Shown one piece after another: positions 18,507-26,099 of a stretch of DNA of 56,059 nt. This DNA comes from Sphingomonas sp. Leaf412 (lineage in GTDB: Bacteria; Pseudomonadota; Alphaproteobacteria; Sphingomonadales; Sphingomonadaceae). The DNA lies in contig NZ_LMQP01000001.1 in the NCBI RefSeq assembly GCF_001425405.1, forward strand, positions 601,611-657,669. Direction: 5' to 3'. A program made the position numbers and the translations under genes. Each line of letters begins with the position of its first letter. Position 1 is the stretch's first letter. The notes beneath the pieces were generated by a model, which was given only the letters and a program-made list of their open reading frames with translations, was not told the DNA's origin and made no database searches.

Positions 18507-18968
18507 CTAATTCTTCAAGCACCCCAGTGCCGCGGCGTCGATGGCGGTCGCGGCGCCGGACAGGGCGTAGGCGTCGGTCAGGGGGCGGCCGGTGCGGTCG
18601 AGCGTGGAGAGCGTCATGCCGCGCGCGCCACGCATCGCGGCCACGATCGCGCGGTCGGTGGCGGGATCGGGCGCGCGGGCGGTGGTCGCGTCGCCGACCA
18701 GCGCGAAGCGGCGGTCGTCGATCGCGAGCGTCAGCGTCGCCGCGGGACTGCGCGGGCGCGACAGGCGCAGGTGGAACGTCCGGACACTGCCCGCCCCCGC
18801 GGCGACGCCGGCGAAGGCGCCGCGCCGGTCGGGGCTGCCGTCGGGCAGCAGCGGCTGCGCGATCGCATAGCAGCGGCGCGGCGCATCGTCGGCGAAGGCG
18901 GCCCAGCGGTCCCAGGCGCCGATCGCGACCCGCTCCCCCGCCAGCAGCAAGGCCAGCGCCAGCATCAT
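18507..18968 (-). CDS. secreted protein of unknown function (weakly IalB-like)
   Basis: The 153-residue product has a short hydrophobic start (MMLALALLLAGERVAIG) that could be a signal peptide, then WAAFADDAPRRCYAIAQPLL and a C-terminal cysteine in AALGCLKN; the two cysteines could pair. The early Trp-x10-Cys arrangement and small beta-rich body recall invasion-associated-locus-B-type proteins, but I am not certain. It lies 52 bp downstream of the histidine phosphatase gene on the same strand and may be co-transcribed with it. Confidence 0.6.
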   Translation of the reverse strand: MMLALALLLAGERVAIGAWDRWAAFADDAPRRCYAIAQPLLPDGSPDRRGAFAGVAAGAGSVRTFHLRLSRPRSPAATLTLAIDDRRFALVGDATTARAPDPATDRAIVAAMRGARGMTLSTLDRTGRPLTDAYALSGAATAIDAAALGCLKN

Positions 18969-19020
18969 GCCCCCGCCCTCATGCCGGCCACCTCATGCCG
19001 ACCCCGTCACGCCGGTCCCG

Positions 19021-19668
19021 TCACGCGGGCGCGTGGCCGGTGCCGAGGTGGACGACGCGCTCCACGCCGCCCGCGAGCATCGTCACCGTCCCCTGCGGAT
19101 GGCCGGGCAGGATCGGCGCGCCCACGCCGCCGACCGGCGCGCCCGTCGCGACGCCGCGCAGCACGCGGCTGGAGATGCCGTGCATCACGACCAGCCGGTC
19201 GCCCGCGTCCGCCGCCGTATCCGCCAGCCAGCCGCCGACGCGGATCGCGATGTCGGCATAGCCCTCGCCGTCCGGCGCCTGTTTCAGCAGGCCGCCGGGC
19301 TGCACGATCTCCCCGAACTCGGCCGACAGGTCGGCATAATAGCGGCCGCCCCAGCTGCCCATGTCGATTTCCGACAGGCGGGCATCGGTCCTCGCGTCAT
19401 GCCAGTCGAGGTCCAGATGCTCGACGATCACCGCCAGCGTCTGGAGCGCGCGGCCGGTGGGCGAGGCCCAGAGCGTCAGCGCCGGACGCGCGCCCACTTC
19501 GGCGCGCAGGGCCCGCCCCATCTCCTCCGCCTGCGCGAAACCCGCGCGGGTCAGCGGGGTGTGCGGCGCATCGCCCTGCATCCGGCGGGCGGCGTTGAAG
19601 ACGGTTTCGCCGTGGCGCGCGACGAAATCGCGGCCGGCGCGCGACACGGGATCGGGGAAGGCGGTCAT
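19021..19668 (-). CDS. histidine phosphatase family protein
   Basis: The 215-residue protein carries the catalytic RHG motif early (FVARHGETVFN, His about 19) and the second histidine in VVMHGISSRVLRG (about 162), with ASPTGRALQTLAVI in between. It is the phosphoglycerate-mutase-like branch that forms a phosphohistidine during hydrolysis of small phosphate esters. The start at 19668 begins MTAFPDPVSRAGRDF; a much longer upstream frame is antisense to the next gene and rejected. The substrate is unknown. The ribosome binding site is weak. Confidence 0.9.
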   Translation of the reverse strand: MTAFPDPVSRAGRDFVARHGETVFNAARRMQGDAPHTPLTRAGFAQAEEMGRALRAEVGARPALTLWASPTGRALQTLAVIVEHLDLDWHDARTDARLSEIDMGSWGGRYYADLSAEFGEIVQPGGLLKQAPDGEGYADIAIRVGGWLADTAADAGDRLVVMHGISSRVLRGVATGAPVGGVGAPILPGHPQGTVTMLAGGVERVVHLGTGHAPA

Positions 19669-19818
19669 GGGACGAGCGTGTCCGTCGCCTGTTGCGTAAA
19701 GGCAACGGTTTTCTGCGTTTAGGTGAGGTTCATGCAACCGGCGGGGCCCTCGCCTATTTGACGCATCCCGCGCACCGGACGTCTCCGGCCATGCGCGAAC
19801 GATCAATGGAGTGATCCC

Positions 19819-20436
19819 ATGCGTAAGACCCTCATCGCCGCCACCGCGGCCGCCACGATGCTTTCCGCGCTGCCCGCCGCGGCGCAGGAGATCGCCCCCT
19901 TCACCGGCGCGCGCGTCGAGGCGCTGGTCGGCTACGACAACCTTCAGGACGGCGGCGACGGCGATTCCGACGGCCGCGACGGCGTGACCTACGGCGCGCT
20001 GGTCGGCTACGACATGCAAGCCGGTGGCCTGGTCGTCGGCGTCGAAGGCGAGGCGACCGACAGTTCGCTGCGCGCGCGCAGCCGCAACAACTTCGTCGTC
20101 GGCGACAGCCTGCGCCTCGACGCGGGTCGCGACCTGTATGTCGGCGGCCGCGTCGGCTACGCCATCTCGCCGCTGGCGATGATCTACGCCAAGGGCGGGT
20201 ATACGAACGCGCGCATCGAAAGCCGCTACACGACCACCGCGGGCAACGTGACGTCGACGGTCACGAACAAGGACGACCTGGGCGGCTATCGCGTCGGCGC
20301 GGGGCTGGAATACAATATCTCGCCCACCGCGTTCGTGAAGGGCGAGTATCGCTATTCGCACTACGGCGACCTGGACGGCATCGACATCGACCTGGACCGC
20401 CACCAGTTGATGGCGGGCGTCGGCTTCCGTTTCTGA
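19819..20436 (+). CDS. outer membrane beta-barrel (Opa/OmpA-like porin family) protein
   Basis: The 205-residue product has a classic signal peptide (MRKTLIAATAAATMLSALPAAAQ, cleavage before E24) and about eight amphipathic strands ending in MAGVGFRF, the C-terminal Phe needed by the BAM machinery. Repeated GY-D/A-x-G turns (EALVGYDN, ALVGYDMQ, VGGRVGYAIS, VKGEYRYSHYG) match the opacity-type eight-strand barrels. The function is probably structural or adhesive. It has its own promoter region (19669-19818) and a terminator at 20526. Confidence 0.9.
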   Translation: MRKTLIAATAAATMLSALPAAAQEIAPFTGARVEALVGYDNLQDGGDGDSDGRDGVTYGALVGYDMQAGGLVVGVEGEATDSSLRARSRNNFVVGDSLRLDAGRDLYVGGRVGYAISPLAMIYAKGGYTNARIESRYTTTAGNVTSTVTNKDDLGGYRVGAGLEYNISPTAFVKGEYRYSHYGDLDGIDIDLDRHQLMAGVGFRF

Positions 20437-20479
20437 TCGCCGGACCGATCGGGCGCTTCCGATCGCCGGACCGATCGGG
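20435..20479. repeat. two 19-bp direct repeats after the outer-membrane gene
   Basis: GATCGCCGGACCGATCGGG occurs identically at 20435-20453 and 20461-20479. Each copy is itself partly palindromic (CGATCGG/CCGATCG type). The first copy starts inside the stop codon of the outer-membrane gene. Both lie between that gene and the DnaA box before dnaN. Confidence 0.8.
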
Positions 20480-20502
20480 GCGAATGCGCCGGGGTGGTGC
20501 AA

Positions 20503-20511
20503 TTATCCACA
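20503..20511 (+). promoter_or_regulatory. perfect DnaA box upstream of dnaN
   Basis: TTATCCACA matches the strict DnaA-box consensus exactly and lies 111 bp before the dnaN start, in a genome where six A/T in nine bases is rare. dnaA itself is not in the window. DnaA control of dnaN transcription is the natural reading; a fuller replication origin is not supported because no cluster of boxes is seen. Confidence 0.6.
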
Positions 20512-20525
20512 CCGGCGGCAGGAAA

Positions 20526-20562
20526 GAAGGGTCGGGGCGCTTGCTCCGGCCCTTCGCTTTTG
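20526..20562 (+). terminator. Rho-independent terminator before dnaN
   Basis: Arms 20526-20538 and 20543-20555 (GAAGGGTCGGGGC with a GCTT tetraloop) pair with a few wobble positions and are followed by GCTTTTGG. It ends the transcript of the outer-membrane gene; because the DnaA box lies upstream of it, dnaN must either start transcription after 20562 or read through. Confidence 0.7.
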
Positions 20563-20621
20563 GCTAGGAAACCGACCGAGTTGCCCCTGGAATTGCCGGC
20601 GGGCCGGGGGACGTGGACGAG

Positions 20622-21725
20622 ATGAAGGCGACCATCGAACGCGCGACGCTGCTGAAGGGACTGAGCCATGTCCAGTCGGTGGTGGAGCGGCGCAACACGA
20701 TCCCGATCCTGTCCAACGTCCTGATCGAGGCGACGGCGGAGGGGCGGCTGAAGCTGATGGCGACGGACCTCGACCTCCAGATCAACGAATCGATCGCCGC
20801 GGCGGTCGACCAGCCGGGCGCGACGACGGTGTCCGCGCACACCCTGTTCGACATCGCGCGCAAGCTGCCCGAGGGGGCGCAGGTGTCGCTGACCGCGGCG
20901 GACGGGCGGATGGCGATCGTGGCGGGGCGCGCGCGCTTCAGCCTGGGCACGCTGCCGCGCGACGATTTCCCCGTCATCGCGGAAGGGGAATTGCCGACGC
21001 GGTTCGAACTGCCGGCGGAGACGCTGAAGCAGATCATCGACAAGACGCGCTTCGCGATCTCGACCGAGGAGACGCGCTATTACCTGAACGGCATCTTCCT
21101 GCACCTGGCGGACGGGATGCTGAAGGCGGCGGCGACCGACGGCCACCGCCTGGCGCGCGTGACGGTGGCGAAGCCCGAGGGGCTCGATGCGATGCCCGAC
21201 GTGATCGTGCCGCGCAAATGCATCGCCGAGCTGCGCAAGCTGCTGGACGAGGTGGACGGTTCGGTCGGCGTGTCGCTGTCGGCGACGAAGATCCGGTTCG
21301 ACCTGGGCCCCGCGGTGCTGACCTCGAAGCTGATCGACGGGACGTTCCCGGACTATACGCGCGTGATCCCGACGGGGAACGACAAGATCCTGAAGATCGA
21401 CCCGAAAAGCTTCATGCAGGGGGTCGACCGCGTGTCCACCATCGCGACGGAGAAGACGCGCGCGGTGAAGATGGCGCTGGACCGCGACCGGATCACGTTG
21501 TCGGTGACCAGCCCGGAAAACGGCACCGCGGCGGAGGAGGTCCCCGGCGACTATGCCGCCGCACCGTTCGAGATCGGTTTCAACAGCCGGTACCTGATGG
21601 ACATCTTGGGGCAGATCGGCACCGACGTGGTGGAAATCCACCTGGCCGACGCCGCCGCCCCGACGCTGATCCGCGAAGGCGACGATGCGGCGGCGCTGTA
21701 CGTCCTGATGCCGATGCGAGTTTAA
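20622..21725 (+). CDS. dnaN: DNA polymerase III beta subunit (sliding clamp)
   Basis: The beta clamp forms a dimeric ring that tethers replicative polymerase to DNA. At 367 residues it has the three-domain layout and family blocks: MKATIERATLLKGLSHVQSVVERRNTIPILSNVLIEA, LPRDDFPVIAEGE, ETRYYLNGIFLH, AATDGHRLA and the C-terminal LIREGDDAAALYVLMPMRV (the hydrophobic-pocket M-P-M-R end). The start is set at ATG 20622 to match the family; an in-frame GTG at 20613 adds MDE only. The gene stands apart from dnaA, flanked by an outer-membrane gene and repeat DNA. Confidence 0.98.
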   Translation: MKATIERATLLKGLSHVQSVVERRNTIPILSNVLIEATAEGRLKLMATDLDLQINESIAAAVDQPGATTVSAHTLFDIARKLPEGAQVSLTAADGRMAIVAGRARFSLGTLPRDDFPVIAEGELPTRFELPAETLKQIIDKTRFAISTEETRYYLNGIFLHLADGMLKAAATDGHRLARVTVAKPEGLDAMPDVIVPRKCIAELRKLLDEVDGSVGVSLSATKIRFDLGPAVLTSKLIDGTFPDYTRVIPTGNDKILKIDPKSFMQGVDRVSTIATEKTRAVKMALDRDRITLSVTSPENGTAAEEVPGDYAAAPFEIGFNSRYLMDILGQIGTDVVEIHLADAAAPTLIREGDDAAALYVLMPMRV

Positions 21726-21734
21726 TTCCTTCGT

Positions 21735-22143
21735 CATGCCGGGCGCGTCCCGGCATCCATGGGTCCGCAAGAACACCGGCCGTTGGTCTCGCGGCACGAT
21801 GGACCCCGGCACAAGGCCGGGGTGACGGGGTGGGTGCTGCGCGATAGTCCGACTCGCAAACGTCCTGTGAATGCCACCGGTCGCCGGTCGGACCGCTGTC
21901 ATCACGCGACCGTCGTAACAGTGGGTGCCGCCATGCCGGGTTTGTCCCGGCACCCACCGCGCCGCGGGAGCATCGGCCGTTGGTCTGGCGGCACGATGGG
22001 CCCCGGCACGAGGCCGGGGTGACGGGGTGGGTGTGGCTACTGGTCCGACGTTCGCGACTGTTCAGCCTCCGCTTCGTTCGCCCTGAGCGTCGTCGAAGGG
22101 TATGCGCGGCGCTTGGGCTTCGACTTCGCTTAGCCCGAACGGA
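21735..22143. repeat. duplicated family A repeat block followed by a family C repeat
   Basis: The gap 21726-22243 carries no supported gene. Two diverged copies of a roughly 100-bp unit (about 21735-21835 and 21930-22030) share TGCCGGG...TCCCGGCA, CGGCCGTTGGTCT, GCGGCACGATGG(A/G)CCCCGGCAC and AGGCCGGGGTGACGGGGTGGGTG. A family C element (CGCCCTGAGCGTCGTCGAAGG to CTTCGACTTCGCTTAGCCCGAACGG) follows at about 22079-22142. Each half folds into GC-rich hairpins. Confidence 0.8.
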
Positions 22144-22243
22144 CCGAATAGGCGTTCGTCTATAGCGGTTCGCGCCACCGCTTGACCTCGATCAGGGCGT
22201 TTCGGCGGAACCCGAATCGTTGGCCGTCCGTATCGACCGCCTC

Positions 22244-22954
22244 ATGTCTACTTCCCCCAAATCCCTGTTTCCCTGGACGCATCAGTCGCAGGCGGAGCTG
22301 GAATCGCTCCTGTTCGCGCATGTCGACGACCGTGCCTTTCCCTGCGTCGGCGCGAAGGCGGCGATGGCGAAGGGGACGCTGAACGTCCTGGCGTGCGACC
22401 GGATCGACAGCGCGTGGGACGATCTGCGCATCCACGATTCGCTCATGCGTCTCGCCGCCGACTATCGTGCGGCGCCCGCTTTGTTCCGCAGCTTCGCGGT
22501 CGTGTTCGACCAGCCGCGCGACCTGTCGGAGCCGGAGTTCGAGGCGCTGGTCTGGAAGCGCGTGCAGTCGCTGTCGGACAAGGACGTGTGGCGGGGGCAG
22601 GAATATGATCCGCGGGTCAGCGCCGACCCGGACGATCCGCATTTCTCGCTGAGTTTCGGGGGCGAGGCGTTCTTCGTCGTCGGGCTGCATCCCAACGCCT
22701 CGCGTCCCGCACGCCGGTTCGCGCGGCCGACGATGGTGTTCAACCTGCACGACCAGTTCGAGACGCTGCGCGCCGATGGCCGGTACGAGCCGATGCGCGA
22801 GAAGATCATGGTGCGCGACGAGGCGGTGGCGGGGACGCGCAACCCGATGCTGTCGCGCCACGGCGAGACGAGCGAGGCGCGCCAGTACAGCGGGCGCGCG
22901 GTCGACGGCGAATGGCGCTGCCCGTTCCAGTATCAGGGCGCCGCGGGTGAGTGA
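22244..22954 (+). CDS. YqcI/YcgG family protein, GntA-like heme N-hydroxylase candidate
   Basis: The 236-residue protein has the YqcI/YcgG hallmarks: HVDDRAFPCVGAKAAMAKGTLNV (about residues 23-45), FRSFAVVFDQPRDLSEPEFEALVWKRVQSL, DPHFSLSFGGEAFFVVGLHPNASRPARRF and QYSGRAVDGEWRCPFQY. The characterised family member GntA is a heme-dependent enzyme that N-hydroxylates the guanidine group of the arginine-derived guanitoxin precursor; a proximal Cys or His ligand is expected in the conserved PNASRPARRF region. The start is ATG 22244 rather than the in-frame TTG at 22220. It overlaps the DUF1989 gene by 8 bp. The actual substrate is unknown and no other guanitoxin genes are visible. Confidence 0.85.
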   Translation: MSTSPKSLFPWTHQSQAELESLLFAHVDDRAFPCVGAKAAMAKGTLNVLACDRIDSAWDDLRIHDSLMRLAADYRAAPALFRSFAVVFDQPRDLSEPEFEALVWKRVQSLSDKDVWRGQEYDPRVSADPDDPHFSLSFGGEAFFVVGLHPNASRPARRFARPTMVFNLHDQFETLRADGRYEPMREKIMVRDEAVAGTRNPMLSRHGETSEARQYSGRAVDGEWRCPFQYQGAAGE

Positions 22955-23531
22955 GACGCACGTCATCCCGGTGCGCAGCGGGGCGGCGTTCGAACTAGCC
23001 GCCGGGCAGACGCTGACCGTCTTCGATCCCGAGGGACGGCAGGTCGCGGACCTGCTGGCATACAATCGCGCCGACGTGCGCGAGGTCGTGTCGTCGGGGC
23101 GGACGCTGGATTATGCCGAGACGATCCGGCTGACGACGGGGCATGTGCTCTATTCCAACCGGTCGCGCGCGATGCTGGAGATCGTCGGCGATACGGTGGG
23201 GGTGCACGATTTCCTGCTGACGCCGTGTTCGTTCGATACGTTCCACCATTTCTACCCCGACCTGCCGCCGCATCGCGGGTGTTTCGGGAACCTCGCCGCG
23301 GCGCTGGCGCCATGGGGGGTGACGGAAGACATGATCCCGGTGGCGTTCAACTGCTTCATGAACGTGCCGGTCGATGCCGCGGGGCGGTTGTCGGTGTTGC
23401 CGCCGGTCAGCACGGCGGGGGATTCGATCGTGTTCGCGGCGAAGATGGACCTGGTGATCGGGCTGACGGCGTGTTCGGCGCCGGCGAGCAACGGGGGGTC
23501 GTTCAAGCCTATTCATTATCGGGTGGATTGA
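22947..23531 (+). CDS. DUF1989 / urea carboxylase-associated family protein
   Basis: GTG 22947 starts a 194-residue product overlapping the preceding gene by 8 bp. It shows the DUF1989 core: GQTLTVFDPEGRQVADLLAYN, TLDYAETIRLTTGHVLYSNRSRAML, TPCSFDTFHHF...HRGCFGNLAAAL and FNCFMNVPVDAAGRLSVLPP. The Cys-His-Cys set in that middle block fits the zinc site of the family. The known members CgdA/CgdB form carboxyguanidine deiminase in guanidine breakdown. A lone DUF1989 gene fused by translation to a guanidine-N-hydroxylase-like gene suggests a joint step on a guanidino compound (inference). Confidence 0.88.
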   Translation: MSETHVIPVRSGAAFELAAGQTLTVFDPEGRQVADLLAYNRADVREVVSSGRTLDYAETIRLTTGHVLYSNRSRAMLEIVGDTVGVHDFLLTPCSFDTFHHFYPDLPPHRGCFGNLAAALAPWGVTEDMIPVAFNCFMNVPVDAAGRLSVLPPVSTAGDSIVFAAKMDLVIGLTACSAPASNGGSFKPIHYRVD

Positions 23532-23538
23532 GGGCTCG

Positions 23539-23614
23539 TTCTCCCGCGAAAGCGGGAGTCCAGAGTTACGGGCGTTGCCGTGTGTAGCTCTGGACTCCCG
23601 CTTTCGCGGGAGAA
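23539..23614. repeat. family D repeat, perfect 27-bp inverted arms
   Basis: Arms 23539-23565 and 23588-23614 are perfect reverse complements, and each arm alone contains a small hairpin (CTCCCGCGAAAGCGGGAG). It sits exactly between two convergent genes and would form a strong bidirectional transcription stop. Relatives with the same layout are at 25236, 31841, 35949 and 41855. Confidence 0.85.
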
Positions 23615-23617
23615 CAC

Positions 23618-24376
23618 CTAGCCACCCGCGTTCAGGTTGATCTTCTGCCCGTTCACATATTCGGCGTCGGCCGACACGAAATAGGCCACCGCCGCAGCGA
23701 CATCTTCCGGCGTCGAGACGCGACCGAAGTGGGATTTCGCGTCGAGGTCGTGGATGTCGGCGACGCCCATCGTCGCCTTCGCCAGCCGCTCGCCCATGTC
23801 GGTGACGGTCAGGCCGGGCGCGACGATGTTGGTGCGGATGCCGTTGCCGCGCTCCTCCTTCGCCAGCGTCAGCGCGAGCGCCTCCATCGCGGCCTTCCCC
23901 ATGTTGTACGGCGCGCCGTTCGCCTGATGATGCAGCGTGGCGACGGAGGAGATCATGACGATGTCGCCGCGGGGACGGGCGCGCATGGACGGCAGGACCA
24001 GCTTCGACAGGACGTGCGGGGCCAGCGCGTGGGTGCGGATGACGCGATCGAGTTCGGCGGGGTCGGTGTCCGCCACCGATTGCCCGCGGCTGGCGATCCC
24101 GGCGTTGTTGACGAGGATGTCGACGGCGCCAAAGTCCGCGACGATCGCGTCGACCATCGCGGCCGCATCCTCGAACCGGTCGACCGAGCAGCCGTAGGCG
24201 CGGGCGCGGCGGCCCAGGCCCTCGATCTGCGCGACGACCTCGGCCGCGGCGTCGGCGTCGCGGCGGTAGTTCACCGCCACGTCGGCGCCGTCGCGCGCCA
24301 GCCGCAGCGCGATCGCGCGCCCGATCCCGCGCCCGCCGCCGGTGACCAGTGCGACGCGTCCGTTCAGATCGTTCAT
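23618..24376 (-). CDS. short-chain dehydrogenase/reductase (FabG-like)
   Basis: The 252-residue SDR has the NAD(P) motif TGGGRGIG (residues 12-19), NNAG (about 91-94), the catalytic Ser in ISSVATLHH and the YNMGK catalytic Tyr-Lys pair, then the IRTNIVAPGLTVTDMG tail. It should oxidise or reduce a 3-hydroxy/3-oxo group, plausibly on an acyl-CoA. It overlaps the enoyl-CoA hydratase gene as ATGA, so the two are coupled, consistent with successive hydration and dehydrogenation steps. Confidence 0.9.
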   Translation of the reverse strand: MNDLNGRVALVTGGGRGIGRAIALRLARDGADVAVNYRRDADAAAEVVAQIEGLGRRARAYGCSVDRFEDAAAMVDAIVADFGAVDILVNNAGIASRGQSVADTDPAELDRVIRTHALAPHVLSKLVLPSMRARPRGDIVMISSVATLHHQANGAPYNMGKAAMEALALTLAKEERGNGIRTNIVAPGLTVTDMGERLAKATMGVADIHDLDAKSHFGRVSTPEDVAAAVAYFVSADAEYVNGQKINLNAGG

Positions 24377-25173
24377 GCCGTCTTCCTCGTATAATCGGGG
24401 CGTCGCTTTTCGAAGAAGGCGGCGATGCCCTCGCCGAAATCGGGGCTGGTCGCCGCCAGGATCTGGTTGCGGTCCTCCATCGCGATCGCCGCCTCCAGGC
24501 TGGGGGCGTCGAGGCTCATGCGCAGGCATTCCTTGGTCAGGCGCAGGCCGAGCGGCGCGGTGGTCAGCATCTGGTCGATCAGCGGTTCGGCCGCCGCCGC
24601 CATCTGGTCGTCGGGAACGACGCGGCTGACAAGGCCGACCGACAGCGCACGGTCGGCGTGGATGAAATCGCCGGTCAGCATCAGTTCGGCGGCGAGGCTG
24701 GCGCCGACCAGTCGCGGCAGGAAGTAGCTGACCCCGATATCGCACGCCGATAGCCCGATGCGGACGAAGGCGGCGTTCATGCGTGCGCTTTGCCCGGCGA
24801 TGCGGATGTCGCTGGCCAATGCCATCGCGAAGCCGCCGCCGCAGGCGGGACCGTGGACGAGGCTGACGATCGGTTGCGGGGCGTAGCGCATCCTGAGCAC
24901 GATCTCCGCGATCGACCGCTGGTGGCGCAGGCGGTCGATCGTGTCCCAGCCCTCGCGTCCGCCGCCTTGCAGGTCGAGCCCGGCGCAGAAGGCGCGGCCC
25001 GCGCCCTTCAGGACGACGATGCGGACGTCGCGGTTCGTGGCGAGCGCGCCGAAATAGGCGGACAGTTCCTCCACCATCGCGTCGTTCAGCGCGTTCAGGT
25101 GATCGGGGCGGTTCATGGTCACCCACTCGACCCCGCCGCGTCGGTCGACCTGGATCGTCTGCCAGTCGGTCAT
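24373..25173 (-). CDS. enoyl-CoA hydratase/isomerase family protein
   Basis: The 266-residue crotonase-fold protein has FCAGLDLQGGG and HGPACGGGFAMALASDIRIAG (the two oxyanion-hole segments that bind the acyl-CoA thioester). The region AAFVRIGLSACDIGVSYFLPRLVG holds the active-site loop; the position usually holding the hydratase Glu is replaced (LSACDIGVSYFLPR with Asp), so isomerase or another crotonase reaction is possible. The start follows GGGAGAGAG. It leads the two-gene minus-strand unit, and a palindromic operator candidate lies 26 bp upstream. Confidence 0.9.
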   Translation of the reverse strand: MTDWQTIQVDRRGGVEWVTMNRPDHLNALNDAMVEELSAYFGALATNRDVRIVVLKGAGRAFCAGLDLQGGGREGWDTIDRLRHQRSIAEIVLRMRYAPQPIVSLVHGPACGGGFAMALASDIRIAGQSARMNAAFVRIGLSACDIGVSYFLPRLVGASLAAELMLTGDFIHADRALSVGLVSRVVPDDQMAAAAEPLIDQMLTTAPLGLRLTKECLRMSLDAPSLEAAIAMEDRNQILAATSPDFGEGIAAFFEKRRPDYTRKTA

Positions 25174-25199
25174 TGCTCTCTCCCTATCGGAAGGAAGGT

Positions 25200-25219
25200 G
25201 GCATAACTGATGTTATGCC
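25200..25219. promoter_or_regulatory. palindromic operator candidate 1 (CATAACTGATGTTATG)
   Basis: GGCATAAC (25200-25207) and GTTATGCC (25212-25219) are perfect 8-bp inverted arms around TGAT. The core CATAACTGATGTTA is repeated, with one W change, at 28514-28539 before the other half of the acyl-CoA gene set. It lies between the enoyl-CoA hydratase start and fdhD, so it could control either or both. A TetR-type dimeric repressor is the most likely binder (inference). Confidence 0.65.
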
Positions 25220-25235
25220 GCAATCGGTCGTCGAA

Positions 25236-25290
25236 TGTGCCTCCGCGAAGGCGGAGGCCCAGACTGGGTCCCCGCCTTCGCGGGGACACA
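25236..25290. repeat. family D repeat
   Basis: TGTGCCTCCGCGAAGGCGGAGG...CCCAGACTGGG...CCCCGCCTTCGCGGGGACACA: two hairpins flanking a central CCCAGACTGGG palindrome, with TGTG/CACA ends. It closely matches the element at 35949-36010. It lies between operator candidate 1 and fdhD. Confidence 0.85.
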
Positions 25291-25328
25291 ATGGGTGACG
25301 GCGCGTGTGGGGCGGGGCACAAGGGGCG

Positions 25329-26093
25329 ATGCCCAGTTTTCGTCGTGTCACGCCTGTCGGCTCCTCGATCATCGACCGCGCGATCGTCGGGGAGCAGCCG
25401 GTGGCGATCGAGGTCAACGGCATCGGGCATGCGGTGATGATGGCGACGCCCGCGGACCTGGAGGATTTCGTCACCGGCTTCGCGTTGGCGGAACGGATCG
25501 TCGATGCGGTGGGAGAAATGGAAGGGCTCGACCTGCATGCCACGCCGCAGGGGACGGTCGCGCGATTGTGGGTCGCGCGGGCGCGGGCGGCGGCGGTCCA
25601 CGCGCGGGCGCGGCGGCGGACGTCGGACAGTGCGTGCGGCCTGTGCGGGATGGACAATCTGGAGGCGGTGCATCGCGCGCTGCCGCGGGTGCCCGCCAGC
25701 GGGGTCGCGCCGGCCGCGATCTTCCGCGCGCTGTCGGCGATGCGGGGGCATCAGCCGCTGAACGCCGCGACCGGGGCGGCGCATGCGGCGATGCTGTGCG
25801 ATGCGGACGGCGCGGTCCGGCTGGCGCGCGAGGATGTCGGGCGGCACAATGCGTTCGACAAATTGATCGGCGCGATGGCGCGGCAGGCGCTGGGGTGGGA
25901 CGGCGGATTCGCCCTGCTGTCGTCGCGCTGTTCGTACGAGCTGGTGGAGAAGGCGGCGCTGGCGCATTGCCCGATGCTGGTGACGGTGTCGGCGGCGACC
26001 GACCTGGCGCTGGCGCGCGCGCGGGCGGCGGGATTGACGCTGGTGCATTTGGCGCGCGACGATGCGGTGCTTTTCAGCGATCCGGACGTTTGA
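25329..26093 (+). CDS. fdhD: formate dehydrogenase accessory sulfurtransferase FdhD
   Basis: FdhD carries sulfur from IscS to the molybdenum cofactor of formate dehydrogenases, which is needed for their activity. The 254-residue protein keeps the sulfur-relay CxxC pair in DSACGLCGMDNL (about residues 104-112), EDVGRHNAFDKLIG and SSRCSYELVEKAA. The start is ATG 25329 with AAGGGG just before it; an in-frame GTG at 25305 lacks support. It is followed 6 bp later by an FdhF/YdeP-type molybdoenzyme, its likely client. Confidence 0.94.
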   Translation: MPSFRRVTPVGSSIIDRAIVGEQPVAIEVNGIGHAVMMATPADLEDFVTGFALAERIVDAVGEMEGLDLHATPQGTVARLWVARARAAAVHARARRRTSDSACGLCGMDNLEAVHRALPRVPASGVAPAAIFRALSAMRGHQPLNAATGAAHAAMLCDADGAVRLAREDVGRHNAFDKLIGAMARQALGWDGGFALLSSRCSYELVEKAALAHCPMLVTVSAATDLALARARAAGLTLVHLARDDAVLFSDPDV

Positions 26094-26099
26094 ACGCGC

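Noticed and set aside
20435..20562. Replication origin next to dnaN
   Set aside because: Only one DnaA box is seen, with no AT-rich unwinding region or box cluster; the area is mostly repeats and a terminator.
20361..21953. 530-codon open frame antisense to dnaN
   Set aside because: Low-complexity Arg/Asp/His composition, no motif, and it opposes a certain dnaN gene.
21735..22030. Possible CRISPR or mobile element in the duplicated repeat block
   Set aside because: Only two diverged copies of a roughly 100-bp unit made of known palindromes; no spacer pattern and no transposase.
22244..23531. Guanitoxin biosynthesis cluster
   Set aside because: Only a GntA-like protein is present; the other pathway enzymes are absent and DUF1989 is not part of that pathway.
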